A stretch of DNA of 13,345 nt. It comes from an uncultured Collinsella sp. (GTDB lineage Bacteria; Actinomycetota; Coriobacteriia; Coriobacteriales; Coriobacteriaceae). Positions 6,456 to 13,345 of this stretch are shown piece by piece. The stretch covers positions 1 to 13,345 of the forward strand of contig URSO01000058.1 in the NCBI GenBank assembly GCA_900550415.1, written 5' to 3'. Position 1 is the stretch's first letter. Each line of letters opens with the position of its first letter. Made by a program: the position numbers and the translations under genes. Under the pieces are notes generated by a model, which saw only the letters and a list, made by a program, of their open reading frames with translations, made no database searches and had not been told where the DNA came from.

Positions 6456-9286
6456 TGGCTGCCAAACTCATCGATCTTTCCTTTACGCTCAACGGCCGCA
6501 AGGTCAAGGTTCAGATTGCCCCCGATACCATGCTCTTTTCGCTTTTGCGTGAGCAGGGTTGCGCGTCGGTGCGCTGCGCCTGCGAGACCACCAACTGCGG
6601 CCTTTGCACGGTGTGGCTCGACGGCGACCCGGTGCTGAGCTGCTCGGTTCCCGCCGCCCGCGTTGAGGGCCATACCATCACCACGCTCGAGGGTCTCAAG
6701 GCTGAGTCCGAGGCGCTTGCCCGCGCGATGGCTGCCGAAGGCGCCGAGCAGTGCGGTTTTTGCGCCCCCGGCCTCATCATGAACGTGCTGGCGCTTGCCC
6801 GCGCCGCCAAGGAGGACCCGAGCCTCGTCGCCACGCGCGAGGAGCTGTCGCGCCAGCTCGCCGGCAACCTCTGCCGTTGCAGCGGCTACGAGAGCCAGCT
6901 GCGCGCCATCGTGCGCTTCCTCAACGAGTCCGGCGTGCAGGTGGGCTTTGAGATGCCAGAGCTGCCGGTCAACGACACTAGCTGCGACGGCGTCTCCTAC
7001 AAGCAGATCACCCATAAGCAGCCCAAGAAGGACTCGAAGGCCCTGCTCGAGGGCCGTCCCGTCTACACGGGCGATATGGTGCCCGCCGGCGCGCTCATCG
7101 TCAAACTCAAGCGCAGTCCCTATGCCCGCGCCAAGATCCGCTCCATCGATACGTCGCGCGCCCTGAAGGTGCCCGGCGTTGTGGGCGTCTACACTTACGA
7201 GGACGTGCCCAAGCGCCGCTTTACTATCGCCGGTCAGAGCTATCCGCAGCCGAGTCCCTACGACCGCCTGATTCTCGAGAACCTGGTGCGCTACCAAAAC
7301 GAGGAGGTGGCGATCGTCGCCGCCGAGACCGAGGAGGCCGCCGACAAGGCGCTCAAGCTCATCAAGGTCGACTATGAGGTGCTTGAGCCGCTGCTCGACT
7401 TTACGCAGGCACTCGATAACGACATCGTGGTCCACCCCGAGGGCGACGTGACCTTTATGTTCCCGCAGGGCGGCGATGTCCCGCGCAACCTGGTGTGCAG
7501 CGGTACCAGCGATTTTGGCGACCTTGACGAGGCCTTCGCCCAGAGCGACATCGTCTTTGAGCGCACCTATACCAGCCAGGCCACGCAGACTGCGCCCATG
7601 GAGACCTTCCGCGCCTTCGCGACGACCGATGCGTTCGGCCGCATCTCGGTGACCACCTCTACGCAGGTGCCCTTCCACGTGCGCCGCATGGTCGCGCAGT
7701 CGCTCGACATTCCGCAGTCGCAGGTGCAGGTCATTAAGCCGCGCATCGGCGGCGGCTTTGGCTCCAAGCAGACGGGCTGCTGCGAGATCTTCGTTGCGTT
7801 CGTGACCCAGCAGACCGGCCGTCCGAGCTACTGCTGCTACACCCGCGAGGAGACCATCACCGCGGGCAACTCGCGCCACCAGATGCAGATGACCGTTAAG
7901 CTGGGTGCCATGAACGACGGCACCATCACGGCCATCGATCTGCATACGCTGTCCAACGCCGGTGCGTACGGCGAGCACGCTACCACGACGATCGGCCTGT
8001 CGGGCCACAAGAGCCTGCCCATCTACAACCACGTGAAGGCGAGCCGCTTTAGCTGGGACGCCGTCTACACCAATACCAACCGCGGCGGCGCGTATCGCGG
8101 CTACGGTGCCACCCAGGGCCAGTTTGCCGTGGAGAGCGCCGTCAACGAGCTTGCCGACATGCTGCACATGGACCCCGCCGATCTGCGCCTTAAGAACATC
8201 GTGCGCGAGGGCGAGATCATGCCGCAGTACTACAACGAGAAGCTCAACGCCTGCGCGCTCGACCGCTGCCTGCTGCGCGCGATGGACATGATCGGTTGGC
8301 GCGACAAGCCGCTGGCCGTCGACCTGGGCGACCGTGTGCGTGCTCTGGGCTGTGCGCTCACCATGCAGGGCTCGGGCATCTCCAACGTGGATATCGCCGG
8401 CATCGACATGCGCTTGGAAGAGGATGGCTTCATTACCATCGGCACCGGCGCCACCGATAACGGCATGGGCGTCGACACGATCCTGGCGCAGATTGCTGCC
8501 GAGGAGCTGGGCGTGGAGAGCTCGCTGATCGTGGTGCGCGGCGTGGACACCGATGTGTCGCCGTTCGACGCCGGCTCGTACGCGAGCTCGGGTACGTACG
8601 TGACGGGCCTTGCCGCCAAGAACGCCGCGACCGAGCTGCGCGAGAAGATCTGCGCCAAGGCCGCCCAGATGTGGGACGTGGACGCCGTCGACGTGGTCTT
8701 CGACGGCCAGTACGTGCGCCTGTCCGACGAGCGTGCCGCGCGCGAGCAGAACCGCTACCTCACGCTGCGCGACTTTGCCAACCTGTGCGTCAAGAACATC
8801 GCGGGCGGCGACGCGCTCACCTCACATGCTTCTGCCTGCCTGCCCGTTTCGCCTCCGCCGTTTATGGCCGGCATTGCCGAGGTCGAGGTCGACAAGGCCA
8901 CCGGCAAGGTGACCGTGGTGGATTACGCGGCAGCTGTGGACTGCGGCACCGTGATCAATGAGGCGCTCGCGCGCGTCCAGGCCGAGGGCGGCATTGCCCA
9001 GGGCATCGGCCACGCGCTCTACGAGATCGTCGAGCACGATGAACGCGGCCGTCTGCGCACCGGCAACTTTATGAGCTACAAGCTGCCCACGCGCTTGGAT
9101 ATCGGCAGCATTCGCGTGGCCTTTGAGCCGAGCTACGAGCCGACGGGCCCGTTTGGCGCCAAGTCGATCGGCGAGGTCGTCATCAACACGCCGCTCGCCG
9201 CCGTGGCCTCGGCCGTGGCGCACGCCACCGGCCATCAGGTTCGCTCACTGCCCATCACGCCCGAGAAGGCCCTGCTGGGGGAGTAG
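6455..9286 (+). CDS. Fused [2Fe-2S] and molybdopterin subunit of xanthine dehydrogenase-family hydroxylase
   Basis: 943-aa catalytic subunit joining the iron-sulfur domain (about 1-165) to the molybdenum-binding domain (about 195-943). In E. coli Xdh these are separate proteins, XdhC and XdhA. Cluster ligands: Cys43, 48, 51 and 63 (plant-ferredoxin type), and Cys100, 103, 140 and 142 (QCGFC ... CRC). Cofactor motifs: GGGFGSKQ (432-439), AYRGYGATQ (546-554) and GSYASSG (707-713). GAKSIGE (901-907) ends in the expected catalytic Glu907. The family hydroxylates purines, aldehydes or N-heterocycles with water-derived oxygen. Gln instead of Glu in GGGFGxKQ, with Arg in AYRG, resembles as I recall E. 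coli XdhA-type enzymes, so a purine is a fair guess but unproven. Start ATG 6455 is coupled to the FAD gene with GAGG 7 nt upstream. No Mo-cofactor maturase or transporter lies nearby. Some members carry labile selenium at Mo, which sequence alone cannot show. Confidence 0.93.
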   Translation: MAAKLIDLSFTLNGRKVKVQIAPDTMLFSLLREQGCASVRCACETTNCGLCTVWLDGDPVLSCSVPAARVEGHTITTLEGLKAESEALARAMAAEGAEQCGFCAPGLIMNVLALARAAKEDPSLVATREELSRQLAGNLCRCSGYESQLRAIVRFLNESGVQVGFEMPELPVNDTSCDGVSYKQITHKQPKKDSKALLEGRPVYTGDMVPAGALIVKLKRSPYARAKIRSIDTSRALKVPGVVGVYTYEDVPKRRFTIAGQSYPQPSPYDRLILENLVRYQNEEVAIVAAETEEAADKALKLIKVDYEVLEPLLDFTQALDNDIVVHPEGDVTFMFPQGGDVPRNLVCSGTSDFGDLDEAFAQSDIVFERTYTSQATQTAPMETFRAFATTDAFGRISVTTSTQVPFHVRRMVAQSLDIPQSQVQVIKPRIGGGFGSKQTGCCEIFVAFVTQQTGRPSYCCYTREETITAGNSRHQMQMTVKLGAMNDGTITAIDLHTLSNAGAYGEHATTTIGLSGHKSLPIYNHVKASRFSWDAVYTNTNRGGAYRGYGATQGQFAVESAVNELADMLHMDPADLRLKNIVREGEIMPQYYNEKLNACALDRCLLRAMDMIGWRDKPLAVDLGDRVRALGCALTMQGSGISNVDIAGIDMRLEEDGFITIGTGATDNGMGVDTILAQIAAEELGVESSLIVVRGVDTDVSPFDAGSYASSGTYVTGLAAKNAATELREKICAKAAQMWDVDAVDVVFDGQYVRLSDERAAREQNRYLTLRDFANLCVKNIAGGDALTSHASACLPVSPPPFMAGIAEVEVDKATGKVTVVDYAAAVDCGTVINEALARVQAEGGIAQGIGHALYEIVEHDERGRLRTGNFMSYKLPTRLDIGSIRVAFEPSYEPTGPFGAKSIGEVVINTPLAAVASAVAHATGHQVRSLPITPEKALLGE

Positions 9287-9315
9287 CGGGTCGGCGAACA
9301 AGTCGTAATTGGCGG

Positions 9316-9339
9316 GGCGGGGCAACTCGCCCCGCCTTT
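9316..9339 (+). terminator. Terminator of the hydroxylase operon
   Basis: An 8-bp GC-rich stem, GGCGGGGC/GCCCCGCC, with a 5-nt loop AACTC is followed by TTTC. The repeated GGCGGGGC/GGGGC on the 5' side (from 9311) allows a second register with a wider loop using the same 3' arm. It lies 29 nt after the stop codon. The T-tract is short. Confidence 0.82.
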
Positions 9340-9398
9340 CGCACTCGTGGTGAGGTCGTGAGCCTGTAAAACGTATGCGTGCGCTTGCCGTTCGTATC

Positions 9399-9407
9399 TG
9401 CTATCAT
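9399..9407 (+). promoter_or_regulatory. Extended -10 promoter for tRNA-Leu (TGCTATCAT)
   Basis: TG-n-TATCAT is an extended -10 box 19 nt before the mature tRNA 5' end, which fits a start near 9414. The -35 region is poor, as expected for extended -10 promoters. The same arrangement (TGCTATTCT) occurs at 13240. Confidence 0.6.
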
Positions 9408-9426
9408 TCCTAGTCTGTGCGCTCAT

Positions 9427-9510
9427 GCGGGCGTGGCGGAATTGGTAGACGCGCCAGATTTAGGTTCTGGTGGGATTCCCGTGAAGGTTCGAGTCCTTTC
9501 GCCCGCACCA
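9427..9510 (+). tRNA. tRNA-Leu (anticodon TAG)
   Basis: 84 nt including encoded CCA, reading CUA and, by wobble, other CUN codons. The acceptor GCGGGCG/CGCCCGC is perfect with discriminator A. The anticodon arm is CCAGA-TTTAGGT-TCTGG with TAG at 9461-9463. A long class II variable region (TGGGATTCCCGTG) and a T arm with GGTTCGAGTCC are present. The class II variable arm and A73 support leucine. It stands alone between the hydroxylase terminator and tig. Confidence 0.97.
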
Positions 9511-9518
9511 ACGCATCT

Positions 9519-9538
9519 GCGTCGGCTTCGGCCGTCGC
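9519..9538 (+). terminator. UUCG-capped hairpin after tRNA-Leu
   Basis: GCGtCGGC-TTCG-GCCGtCGC is an 8-position stem with one T.T mismatch and a stable UUCG tetraloop, beginning 9 nt after the tRNA CCA. It is followed by GACTCTTTGTTG, only weakly T-rich. It plausibly marks the tRNA transcript 3' end or a processing site. Confidence 0.5.
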
Positions 9539-9601
9539 GACTCTTTGTTGCATAAAGGTACCAGCACCTCAGATAAGCTGGGCAGTATGAGGAGGAACGT
9601 G

Positions 9602-10900
9602 TTGAACATCACCGCTTCTGACGTCAAGGACGCCAAGCTCACCGCTACGGTCACAATCCCGGCCGCCGACGTCGACGCCGCGATCAAGAAGGCCTACAAG
9701 GACACCGCCAAGAAGTACCGCTTCCCGGGCTTCCGCGCCGGCAAGGCTCCCCGTCCGGTCATCGACTCCGCTCTTGGCGCCGAGGCTACCCTCGCTCAGG
9801 CCACCAACGACCTGATCGCCGCCAACGAGCCCGCCGTCCTCAACGAGCTGGACATCGTCCCCACCAAGAACGGTGACTACAAGGAGCTCGACCTCGCCAA
9901 GGATCACGAGGACTACACCTACACCGTCGAGTTCTCCCTGCGTCCCGCCGCCGAGCTCTCCTCCTTCGACGCCGTCGAGATCGAGATGCCTCCCGCGGAG
10001 GTCACCGAGTCCGAGATCAACAACCAGGTCGAGATGCTTCTCAACTACCGTGCCACCTTCGAGGACGTCGAGGGTCGCGCCGTCGAGGCCGAGGACTACG
10101 TCACCGTCGACCTCAAGGCCGTCGAGAACGCCGATAACTTCGCCGCCGAGGGCCGTATGCTCATCGCCGGTAGCGACAGCAACCCCACCGAGTTCAACGA
10201 GGCTCTGATCGGCGCCAACGTTGACGACGTCAAGTCCGTCACCTGGACCGACGAGGCCGAGGAGGGCGAGGAGGCCGAGACCCACACCGTCGAGGTCACC
10301 GTCAAGGGCATCAAGGTCCGCAACACCCCCGAGCTCACCGACGAGCTCGTCAAGTCCGACTTTGGCTTTGACAGCATCGACGCCATGCGCGACGCCATCA
10401 AGATCGAGATCGAGCAGGACAAGGCTTCCCGCCTCCCGGCCGAGAAGGAGAACCGTTGCGTCTCCGCTCTCGCCGAGCGCCTGCAGCTCGACGAGATGGA
10501 TGCCGACTACGAGCAGTCCGTCTTTGAGGAGCTTGGCCAGAACTTCCTGTCCAACCTCGCTGCCCGCGGCATGACGCTGGACACCTGGCTGCCCGCTTCC
10601 GGTCTGACCATGGAGCAGTTCATCGGCGACCTGCACAAGCAGGCCAACGACGTTGCCCGTGAGTCCCTGGCTCTCGACGCCCTCGCCCGTGAGCTCAAGA
10701 TCGAGGTCACCGAGGACGACGTCAACGCCGAGTTCGAGAAGGCCGGCGTCAAGGACGTCGAGGCTTCCAAGGCCGAGTTCATCGCCGATGGCCGCATGCC
10801 TGCCGTCCGCGAGTCCATCCGTCGCTCCAAGGCCGTCGACCACCTGGTCGAGAACGCCAAGGTGACCGAGGTCGACGAGACCGCCAAGGACGCCGAGTAA
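9602..10900 (+). CDS. tig: Trigger factor, ribosome-associated chaperone
   Basis: Trigger factor binds the ribosome exit tunnel near L23, shields nascent chains and has a peptidyl-prolyl isomerase domain. From TTG 9602 the product is 432 aa, the same length as E. coli Tig. The N-terminal domain carries the ribosome-binding signature FPGFRAGKAP (41-50). An FKBP-like PPIase segment (about 160-245, from VEAEDYVTVDLKA) includes an acidic loop, DEAEEGEEAE, and a helical C-terminal domain follows. Start choice: AGGAGGA (9590-9596) is 6 nt from TTG 9602, giving MNITASDVKD, and 3 nt from GTG 9599. ATG 9587 and TTG 9545 are in frame but precede or overlap the Shine-Dalgarno. Codons are strongly C-ending, as expected for an abundant protein. 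A possible promoter is TTGCAT (9548), 18 nt, GATAAG (9572). It heads the tig-clpP-clpX cluster found in many bacteria. Confidence 0.95.
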   Translation: MNITASDVKDAKLTATVTIPAADVDAAIKKAYKDTAKKYRFPGFRAGKAPRPVIDSALGAEATLAQATNDLIAANEPAVLNELDIVPTKNGDYKELDLAKDHEDYTYTVEFSLRPAAELSSFDAVEIEMPPAEVTESEINNQVEMLLNYRATFEDVEGRAVEAEDYVTVDLKAVENADNFAAEGRMLIAGSDSNPTEFNEALIGANVDDVKSVTWTDEAEEGEEAETHTVEVTVKGIKVRNTPELTDELVKSDFGFDSIDAMRDAIKIEIEQDKASRLPAEKENRCVSALAERLQLDEMDADYEQSVFEELGQNFLSNLAARGMTLDTWLPASGLTMEQFIGDLHKQANDVARESLALDALARELKIEVTEDDVNAEFEKAGVKDVEASKAEFIADGRMPAVRESIRRSKAVDHLVENAKVTEVDETAKDAE

Positions 10901-10946
10901 TTCTCGCCACCTTGCCCGCGAGCGCATGCGTGCGCCCGTGATGGGG

Positions 10947-10952
10947 TAAAGT
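10947..10952 (+). promoter_or_regulatory. Possible -10 box upstream of clpP (TAAAGT)
   Basis: TAAAGT sits in GGGGTAAAGTTAATAG, in the same GGTA context as the candidate boxes before selC and the hydroxylase operon. It is followed by the repeated CCGGTT-AT-CCGGTT (10959-10972). No -35 at good spacing was found, so this is tentative. If real, the transcript would carry the 10977-11017 hairpin in its leader. Confidence 0.25.
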
Positions 10953-10976
10953 TAATAGCCGGTTATCCGGTTGCTT

Positions 10977-11017
10977 CGTACGGTGCCAGCCAATGCATAG
11001 CATGCGGGCACCGTACG
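10977..11017 (+). terminator. Perfect 11-bp inverted repeat between tig and clpP
   Basis: CGTACGGTGCC / GGCACCGTACG (10977-10987 with 11007-11017) encloses a 19-nt loop that itself contains ATGC-ATA-GCAT. It is followed by TTTATCT. It is probably the tig terminator or a stable 5' leader hairpin for clpP. Its T-tract is short, and some read-through into clpP is likely. No other tig terminator is seen in 10901-10976. Confidence 0.65.
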
Positions 11018-11063
11018 TTTATCTAGAACCAATTTGGTCCGCAAGAGAGAAATGGAGATGCGT

Positions 11064-11684
11064 ATGATCGCTAAGTTCGATTCCGCCCTCGTGCCATACG
11101 TTATCGAGCAGACGCCGCGCGGCGAGCGCAGCTACGATATCTATTCGCGCCTGCTCAACGACCGCATCATCTTCTTGGGCGAGGAGATCAACTCCGTCAG
11201 CGCCAACCTGGTCGTTGCCCAGCTGCTGCATCTTGAGAGCCAGGATGCCGAGAAGGATATCTCGCTCTACATCAATTCGCCCGGTGGCGAGGTTTACTCC
11301 GGCCTGGCGATTCTTGACACCATGAACTTCATCAAGCCGCAGGTCTCCACCATCTGCGTCGGTATGGCCGCGTCCATGGCCGCCGTGCTGCTTTCGGCCG
11401 GCGCTAAGGGCAAGCGCTTCTGCCTGCCGCACTCCAAAGTCATGATTCACCAGCCCAGCGGCGGTGCCCAGGGTCAGCAGACCGAGATCGAGATCGTGGC
11501 CGAGGAGATCAAGAAGACCCGCCGCGAGCTCAACCAGATCTTGTCCGATGCCTCGGACCAGCCCATCGAGAAGGTCCAGGCCGATACCGAGCGCGACAAC
11601 TACCTGACCGCCGCCGAGGCCCTCGACTACGGCCTGATCGACCGTATCGTTACCTCGCGCGATCTCTCCGCGAAGGACGCCTAG
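11064..11684 (+). CDS. clpP: ClpP, ATP-dependent Clp protease proteolytic subunit
   Basis: Serine peptidase that forms the two-ring tetradecameric degradation chamber and works with ClpX or ClpC/ClpA unfoldases. From ATG 11064 it is 206 aa. The catalytic triad is complete: Ser104 in GMAASMA, His129 in MIHQP and Asp178 in ERDNY. The spacing (25 and 49 residues) equals that of E. coli Ser97-His122-Asp171. The block [16 protein letters not shown] (68-83) forms the oxyanion region. Start choice: GGAG (11054-11057) lies 6 nt before ATG 11064. ATGs at 11052 and 11058 and a TTG at 11034 are in frame; 11052 with AAGAGAG upstream is the main alternative. The short N-terminus ([16 protein letters not shown]) ends in the usual mature start region, so any propeptide is about 10 residues. 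The stop is one base from clpX. Confidence 0.96.
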   Translation: MIAKFDSALVPYVIEQTPRGERSYDIYSRLLNDRIIFLGEEINSVSANLVVAQLLHLESQDAEKDISLYINSPGGEVYSGLAILDTMNFIKPQVSTICVGMAASMAAVLLSAGAKGKRFCLPHSKVMIHQPSGGAQGQQTEIEIVAEEIKKTRRELNQILSDASDQPIEKVQADTERDNYLTAAEALDYGLIDRIVTSRDLSAKDA

Positions 11685-11685
11685 G

Positions 11686-13092
11686 ATGGCAGGTAACATG
11701 CAGGACAACTTTGACGAGAACGGCAACCCCATCCGCTGCTCCTTTTGCGGAAAAGAGCAGGGCCAGGTCCGTCGCCTCGTAAAGGGCCCGACCAACATCT
11801 TTATCTGTGACGAGTGCGTCGCCGCCTGTTCCGAGATCCTTGAGGAGTCGCTGGCTTCGGACTTTATGGACGCTGCCCGCAACGGCAAGCTGCCGGGCTT
11901 CCTCAACGACCACGGCCAGGCTGCTGGGCAGCCCGCCGTGGACCCCGAGGCCGAGGGCTTTGAGCTCGAGGACGACCGCCAGGTCATCACGCACGTGCCG
12001 ACGCCGCACGAGATCTATGACGAGCTTTCGGCTTATGTCATGGGCCAAGAGGACGCCAAGCGCGCCATGTCGGTTGCCGTGTACAACCATTACCGCCGCG
12101 TCATCGAGGGCGGTGCTGCGCTTTCGGCCTTTGACGACGGTTTGGACTCGCAGCTTGACGATGGCATGGACGAGGTGGAGCTCGCCAAGTCCAACATCCT
12201 GCTGCTCGGTCCCACCGGTACCGGCAAGACGCTGCTGGCCCAGACGCTCGCGCGCATCCTCGAGGTGCCGTTTGCCATCGCCGATGCCACCGCGCTCACC
12301 GAGGCTGGTTACGTTGGCGAGGACGTGGAGAACATCCTGCTCAAGCTCATCAATGCTGCCGATGGCGACATTGAGCGCGCTCAGGTGGGCATTATCTACG
12401 TGGACGAGATCGATAAGATCGCCCGCAAGGCAGAGAACCTCTCCATCACCCGCGATGTTTCGGGCGAGGGCGTTCAGCAGGCACTGCTTAAGATTCTTGA
12501 GGGCACGGTGGCCAGCGTTCCGCCCACCGGCGGCCGCAAGCATCCCCAGCAGGAGCTGCTGCAGATCGACACGACCAACATCCTGTTTATCTGCGGCGGT
12601 GCCTTTGTGGGTCTGGACAAGATCATCGCCGACCGCGTGGGCAACAAGGGCGTGGGCTTTAACTCCGAGATCGCCGGCCCCGCCTCGGTCGACGAGAACG
12701 ACCTGCTGCGTCAGGTGCTCCCGCAGGACCTCAACGCCTTTGGCATGATCCCCGAGTTCGTGGGCCGTACGCCCGTTGTCACCCAGACGCAGGCGCTCGA
12801 CGAGGACGACCTGGTGTCGATTCTGACCGAGCCCAAGAACGCCGTGGTGCGTCAGTACCGCAAGATGTTCCAGCTCGAGGACGTTGAGCTTGAGTTTGAG
12901 GCCGCGGCCCTTCACGAGATCGCCCGTATGGCGCTCGCCCGCAAGACCGGCGCCCGCGGCCTGCGTTCCATCTGCGAGGACGTGCTTCAGCAGACGATGT
13001 TCGACCTCCCCAGCGAGGAGGGTGTCGCCAAGGTCATCGTGACCGAAGCCTCCGTAAAGGGCGAAGCGCAACCCCAGCGCATCTATGGGTAA
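11686..13092 (+). CDS. clpX: ClpX, ATP-dependent unfoldase of the ClpXP protease
   Basis: Hexameric AAA+ unfoldase that recognises tagged proteins (for example ssrA-tagged) and threads them into ClpP. At 468 aa it is longer than E. coli ClpX (424). The N-terminal zinc-binding domain has Cys18, 21, 41 and 44 (CSFC ... CDEC). AAA+ motifs: Walker A GPTGTGKT (175-182), pore loop in GYVGEDVEN (208-216), Walker B IIYVDEID (236-243), RKH loop (284-286), GAFVGL (305-310), the ClpP-binding IGF loop as VGF (323-325) and sensor II GARGLR (422-427). Compared with E. coli, extra sequence lies between the zinc domain and TPHEI, and an acidic stretch (about 147-166) precedes the P-loop. The start has GAAGGA 8 nt upstream inside clpP, so it is cotranscribed and probably coupled with clpP. 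ATG 11698 is an unlikely alternative start. Confidence 0.97.
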   Translation: MAGNMQDNFDENGNPIRCSFCGKEQGQVRRLVKGPTNIFICDECVAACSEILEESLASDFMDAARNGKLPGFLNDHGQAAGQPAVDPEAEGFELEDDRQVITHVPTPHEIYDELSAYVMGQEDAKRAMSVAVYNHYRRVIEGGAALSAFDDGLDSQLDDGMDEVELAKSNILLLGPTGTGKTLLAQTLARILEVPFAIADATALTEAGYVGEDVENILLKLINAADGDIERAQVGIIYVDEIDKIARKAENLSITRDVSGEGVQQALLKILEGTVASVPPTGGRKHPQQELLQIDTTNILFICGGAFVGLDKIIADRVGNKGVGFNSEIAGPASVDENDLLRQVLPQDLNAFGMIPEFVGRTPVVTQTQALDEDDLVSILTEPKNAVVRQYRKMFQLEDVELEFEAAALHEIARMALARKTGARGLRSICEDVLQQTMFDLPSEEGVAKVIVTEASVKGEAQPQRIYG

Positions 13093-13105
13093 ATAGCGCC
13101 CGTTT

Positions 13106-13140
13106 AGGTCCCGCGGCAACCACTGCGGGACCTGCCTTTT
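13106..13140 (+). terminator. Intrinsic terminator of clpX
   Basis: A perfect 9-bp stem, AGGTCCCGC/GCGGGACCT, with a 10-nt loop is followed by GCCTTTT. It lies 14 nt after the clpX stop and ends the clpPX operon. The palindromic repeat begins right after its T-run. Confidence 0.9.
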
Positions 13141-13225
13141 AGGGACAGGTTTATTTTGGTCGGTTTTATATGGGCAAACGTCATTCTGCCTGATAAAACC
13201 TGCCATAATAAACCTGTCCCTTTTT
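13141..13225. repeat. Intact palindromic intergenic repeat (MITE-like)
   Basis: An 81-bp element with perfect 15-bp terminal inverted repeats: AGGGACAGGTTTATT at 13141 and its complement ending at 13221. The pairing continues inward through TGG and GGTTTTAT with a few mismatches, so nearly 30 nt of each arm can pair around a core of about 23 nt. TTTT flanks both sides (13137-13140 and 13222-13225), which might be a target duplication or might be the terminator T-run plus a conserved T-tail. It is the same family as 58-130. No coding capacity is seen, so any movement would need a transposase supplied in trans. It could alternatively be a REP-type structural element. Confidence 0.85.
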
Positions 13226-13239
13226 GGTAGGTATGCCTG

Positions 13240-13248
13240 TGCTATTCT
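13240..13248 (+). promoter_or_regulatory. Extended -10 promoter (TGCTATTCT)
   Basis: TG-n-TATTCT is an extended -10 box just after the repeat, predicting a start near 13255. It resembles the tRNA-Leu promoter at 9399. It would drive the leader and the gene beyond the right edge. Confidence 0.55.
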
Positions 13249-13254
13249 GTGAGA

Positions 13255-13345
13255 TTGTTTAGCTAGTACCTTCAGACTGAAGTAATCGATACCTAAGGGG
13301 AGGAATGTAGGCCCGATTTTCGTAGATTCCGCACGAGCCGAAGAC
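13255..13345 (+). ncRNA. Probable start of ribosomal protein L10 (rplJ) leader, cut by window end
   Basis: The transcribed region after the promoter contains a perfect small palindrome, CTTCAG-A-CTGAAG (13270-13282), and ends in ATTCCGCACGAGCCGAAGAC. From memory, GCCGAAGAC followed by a GC-rich GGTGC-type segment is a hallmark of the L10 leader ahead of rplJ-rplL. In that system L10(L12)4 binds the leader to repress its own operon. Only the first part is present, so the call is tentative. An apparent start, AGGAATG at 13302-13307, is followed at once by TAG and is not a gene. The frame through GTAGGCCCG stays open to the edge but has no good start codon. Confidence 0.4.

Noticed and set aside
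6452..8167. Long minus-strand open frame opposite the Mo/Fe-S subunit
   Set aside because: Same artefact of GC-rich codon bias. The + strand frame carries all cluster and cofactor motifs.
9569..10927. Minus-strand open frame covering all of tig
   Set aside because: The translation is a repetitive Leu/Gly/Asp/Val string caused by the GAG/GTC/GAC codons of tig read backwards. It has no start context or neighbours.
11650..13206. Minus-strand open frame opposite clpX
   Set aside because: It shadows a fully motif-supported clpX and runs through the clpX terminator and the repeat.
13302..13310. ATG after GGGGAGG at the right edge as a gene start
   Set aside because: The next codon is TAG, and the Shine-Dalgarno to ATG spacing is only one base.
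1..13345. CRISPR array, prophage, integron or toxin-antitoxin module
   Set aside because: No regularly spaced direct repeats, integrase, phage genes or small paired genes are present. Gaps between genes are short and explained.

Overview
The window reads as a chromosomal segment of a GC-rich gut actinobacterium of the class Coriobacteriia, most likely Collinsella or a close relative. That placement is an inference from the codon usage, the protein sequences and the recurrent 'CCTGTCC' palindromic intergenic elements, not from a database match. All genes lie on the + strand.

Layout: (1) 1-205 is intergenic DNA with a degenerate palindromic repeat. (2) 206-3783 is a compact selenocysteine locus: selA (L-seryl-tRNA(Sec) selenium transferase), selB (Sec-specific elongation factor, overlapping selA by 4 nt) and selC (tRNA-Sec, anticodon TCA), closed by a strong 12-bp hairpin. 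(3) 3832-5477 is a monocistronic gdhA (hexameric glutamate dehydrogenase) with a structured leader and a textbook terminator. (4) 5541-9339 is a two-gene molybdenum hydroxylase operon of the xanthine dehydrogenase family: an FAD subunit, then a fused 2x[2Fe-2S] + molybdopterin subunit, then a terminator. (5) 9427-9510 is tRNA-Leu(TAG). (6) 9602-13140 is the conserved protein quality-control cluster tig-clpP-clpX. (7) 13141-13345 holds a second, intact copy of the palindromic repeat, an extended -10 promoter, and what looks like the first part of a ribosomal-protein L10 (rplJ) leader cut by the window end.

Functionally, selA/selB/selC give three of the four parts needed to read UGA as selenocysteine. 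SelD is not in the window, and neither is a gene with an in-frame UGA. The molybdenum hydroxylase a few kb away belongs to a superfamily in which some members carry a labile, non-genetically encoded selenium at the Mo site, so a shared selenium economy is possible but not shown. Trigger factor, ClpP and ClpX form the usual folding and degradation module.

Most of this is ordinary core genome. The points most worth a second look are: the noncanonical SelB G4 motif (TMRD), the atypical tRNA-Sec (C at position 33 and a G.A juxtaposition at the eighth acceptor pair), the palindromic repeat family at both ends (one copy running into a spurious N-terminal extension of selA), the gdhA leader, and the probable rplJ leader at the right edge. 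I did not find a convincing undescribed multi-gene system.
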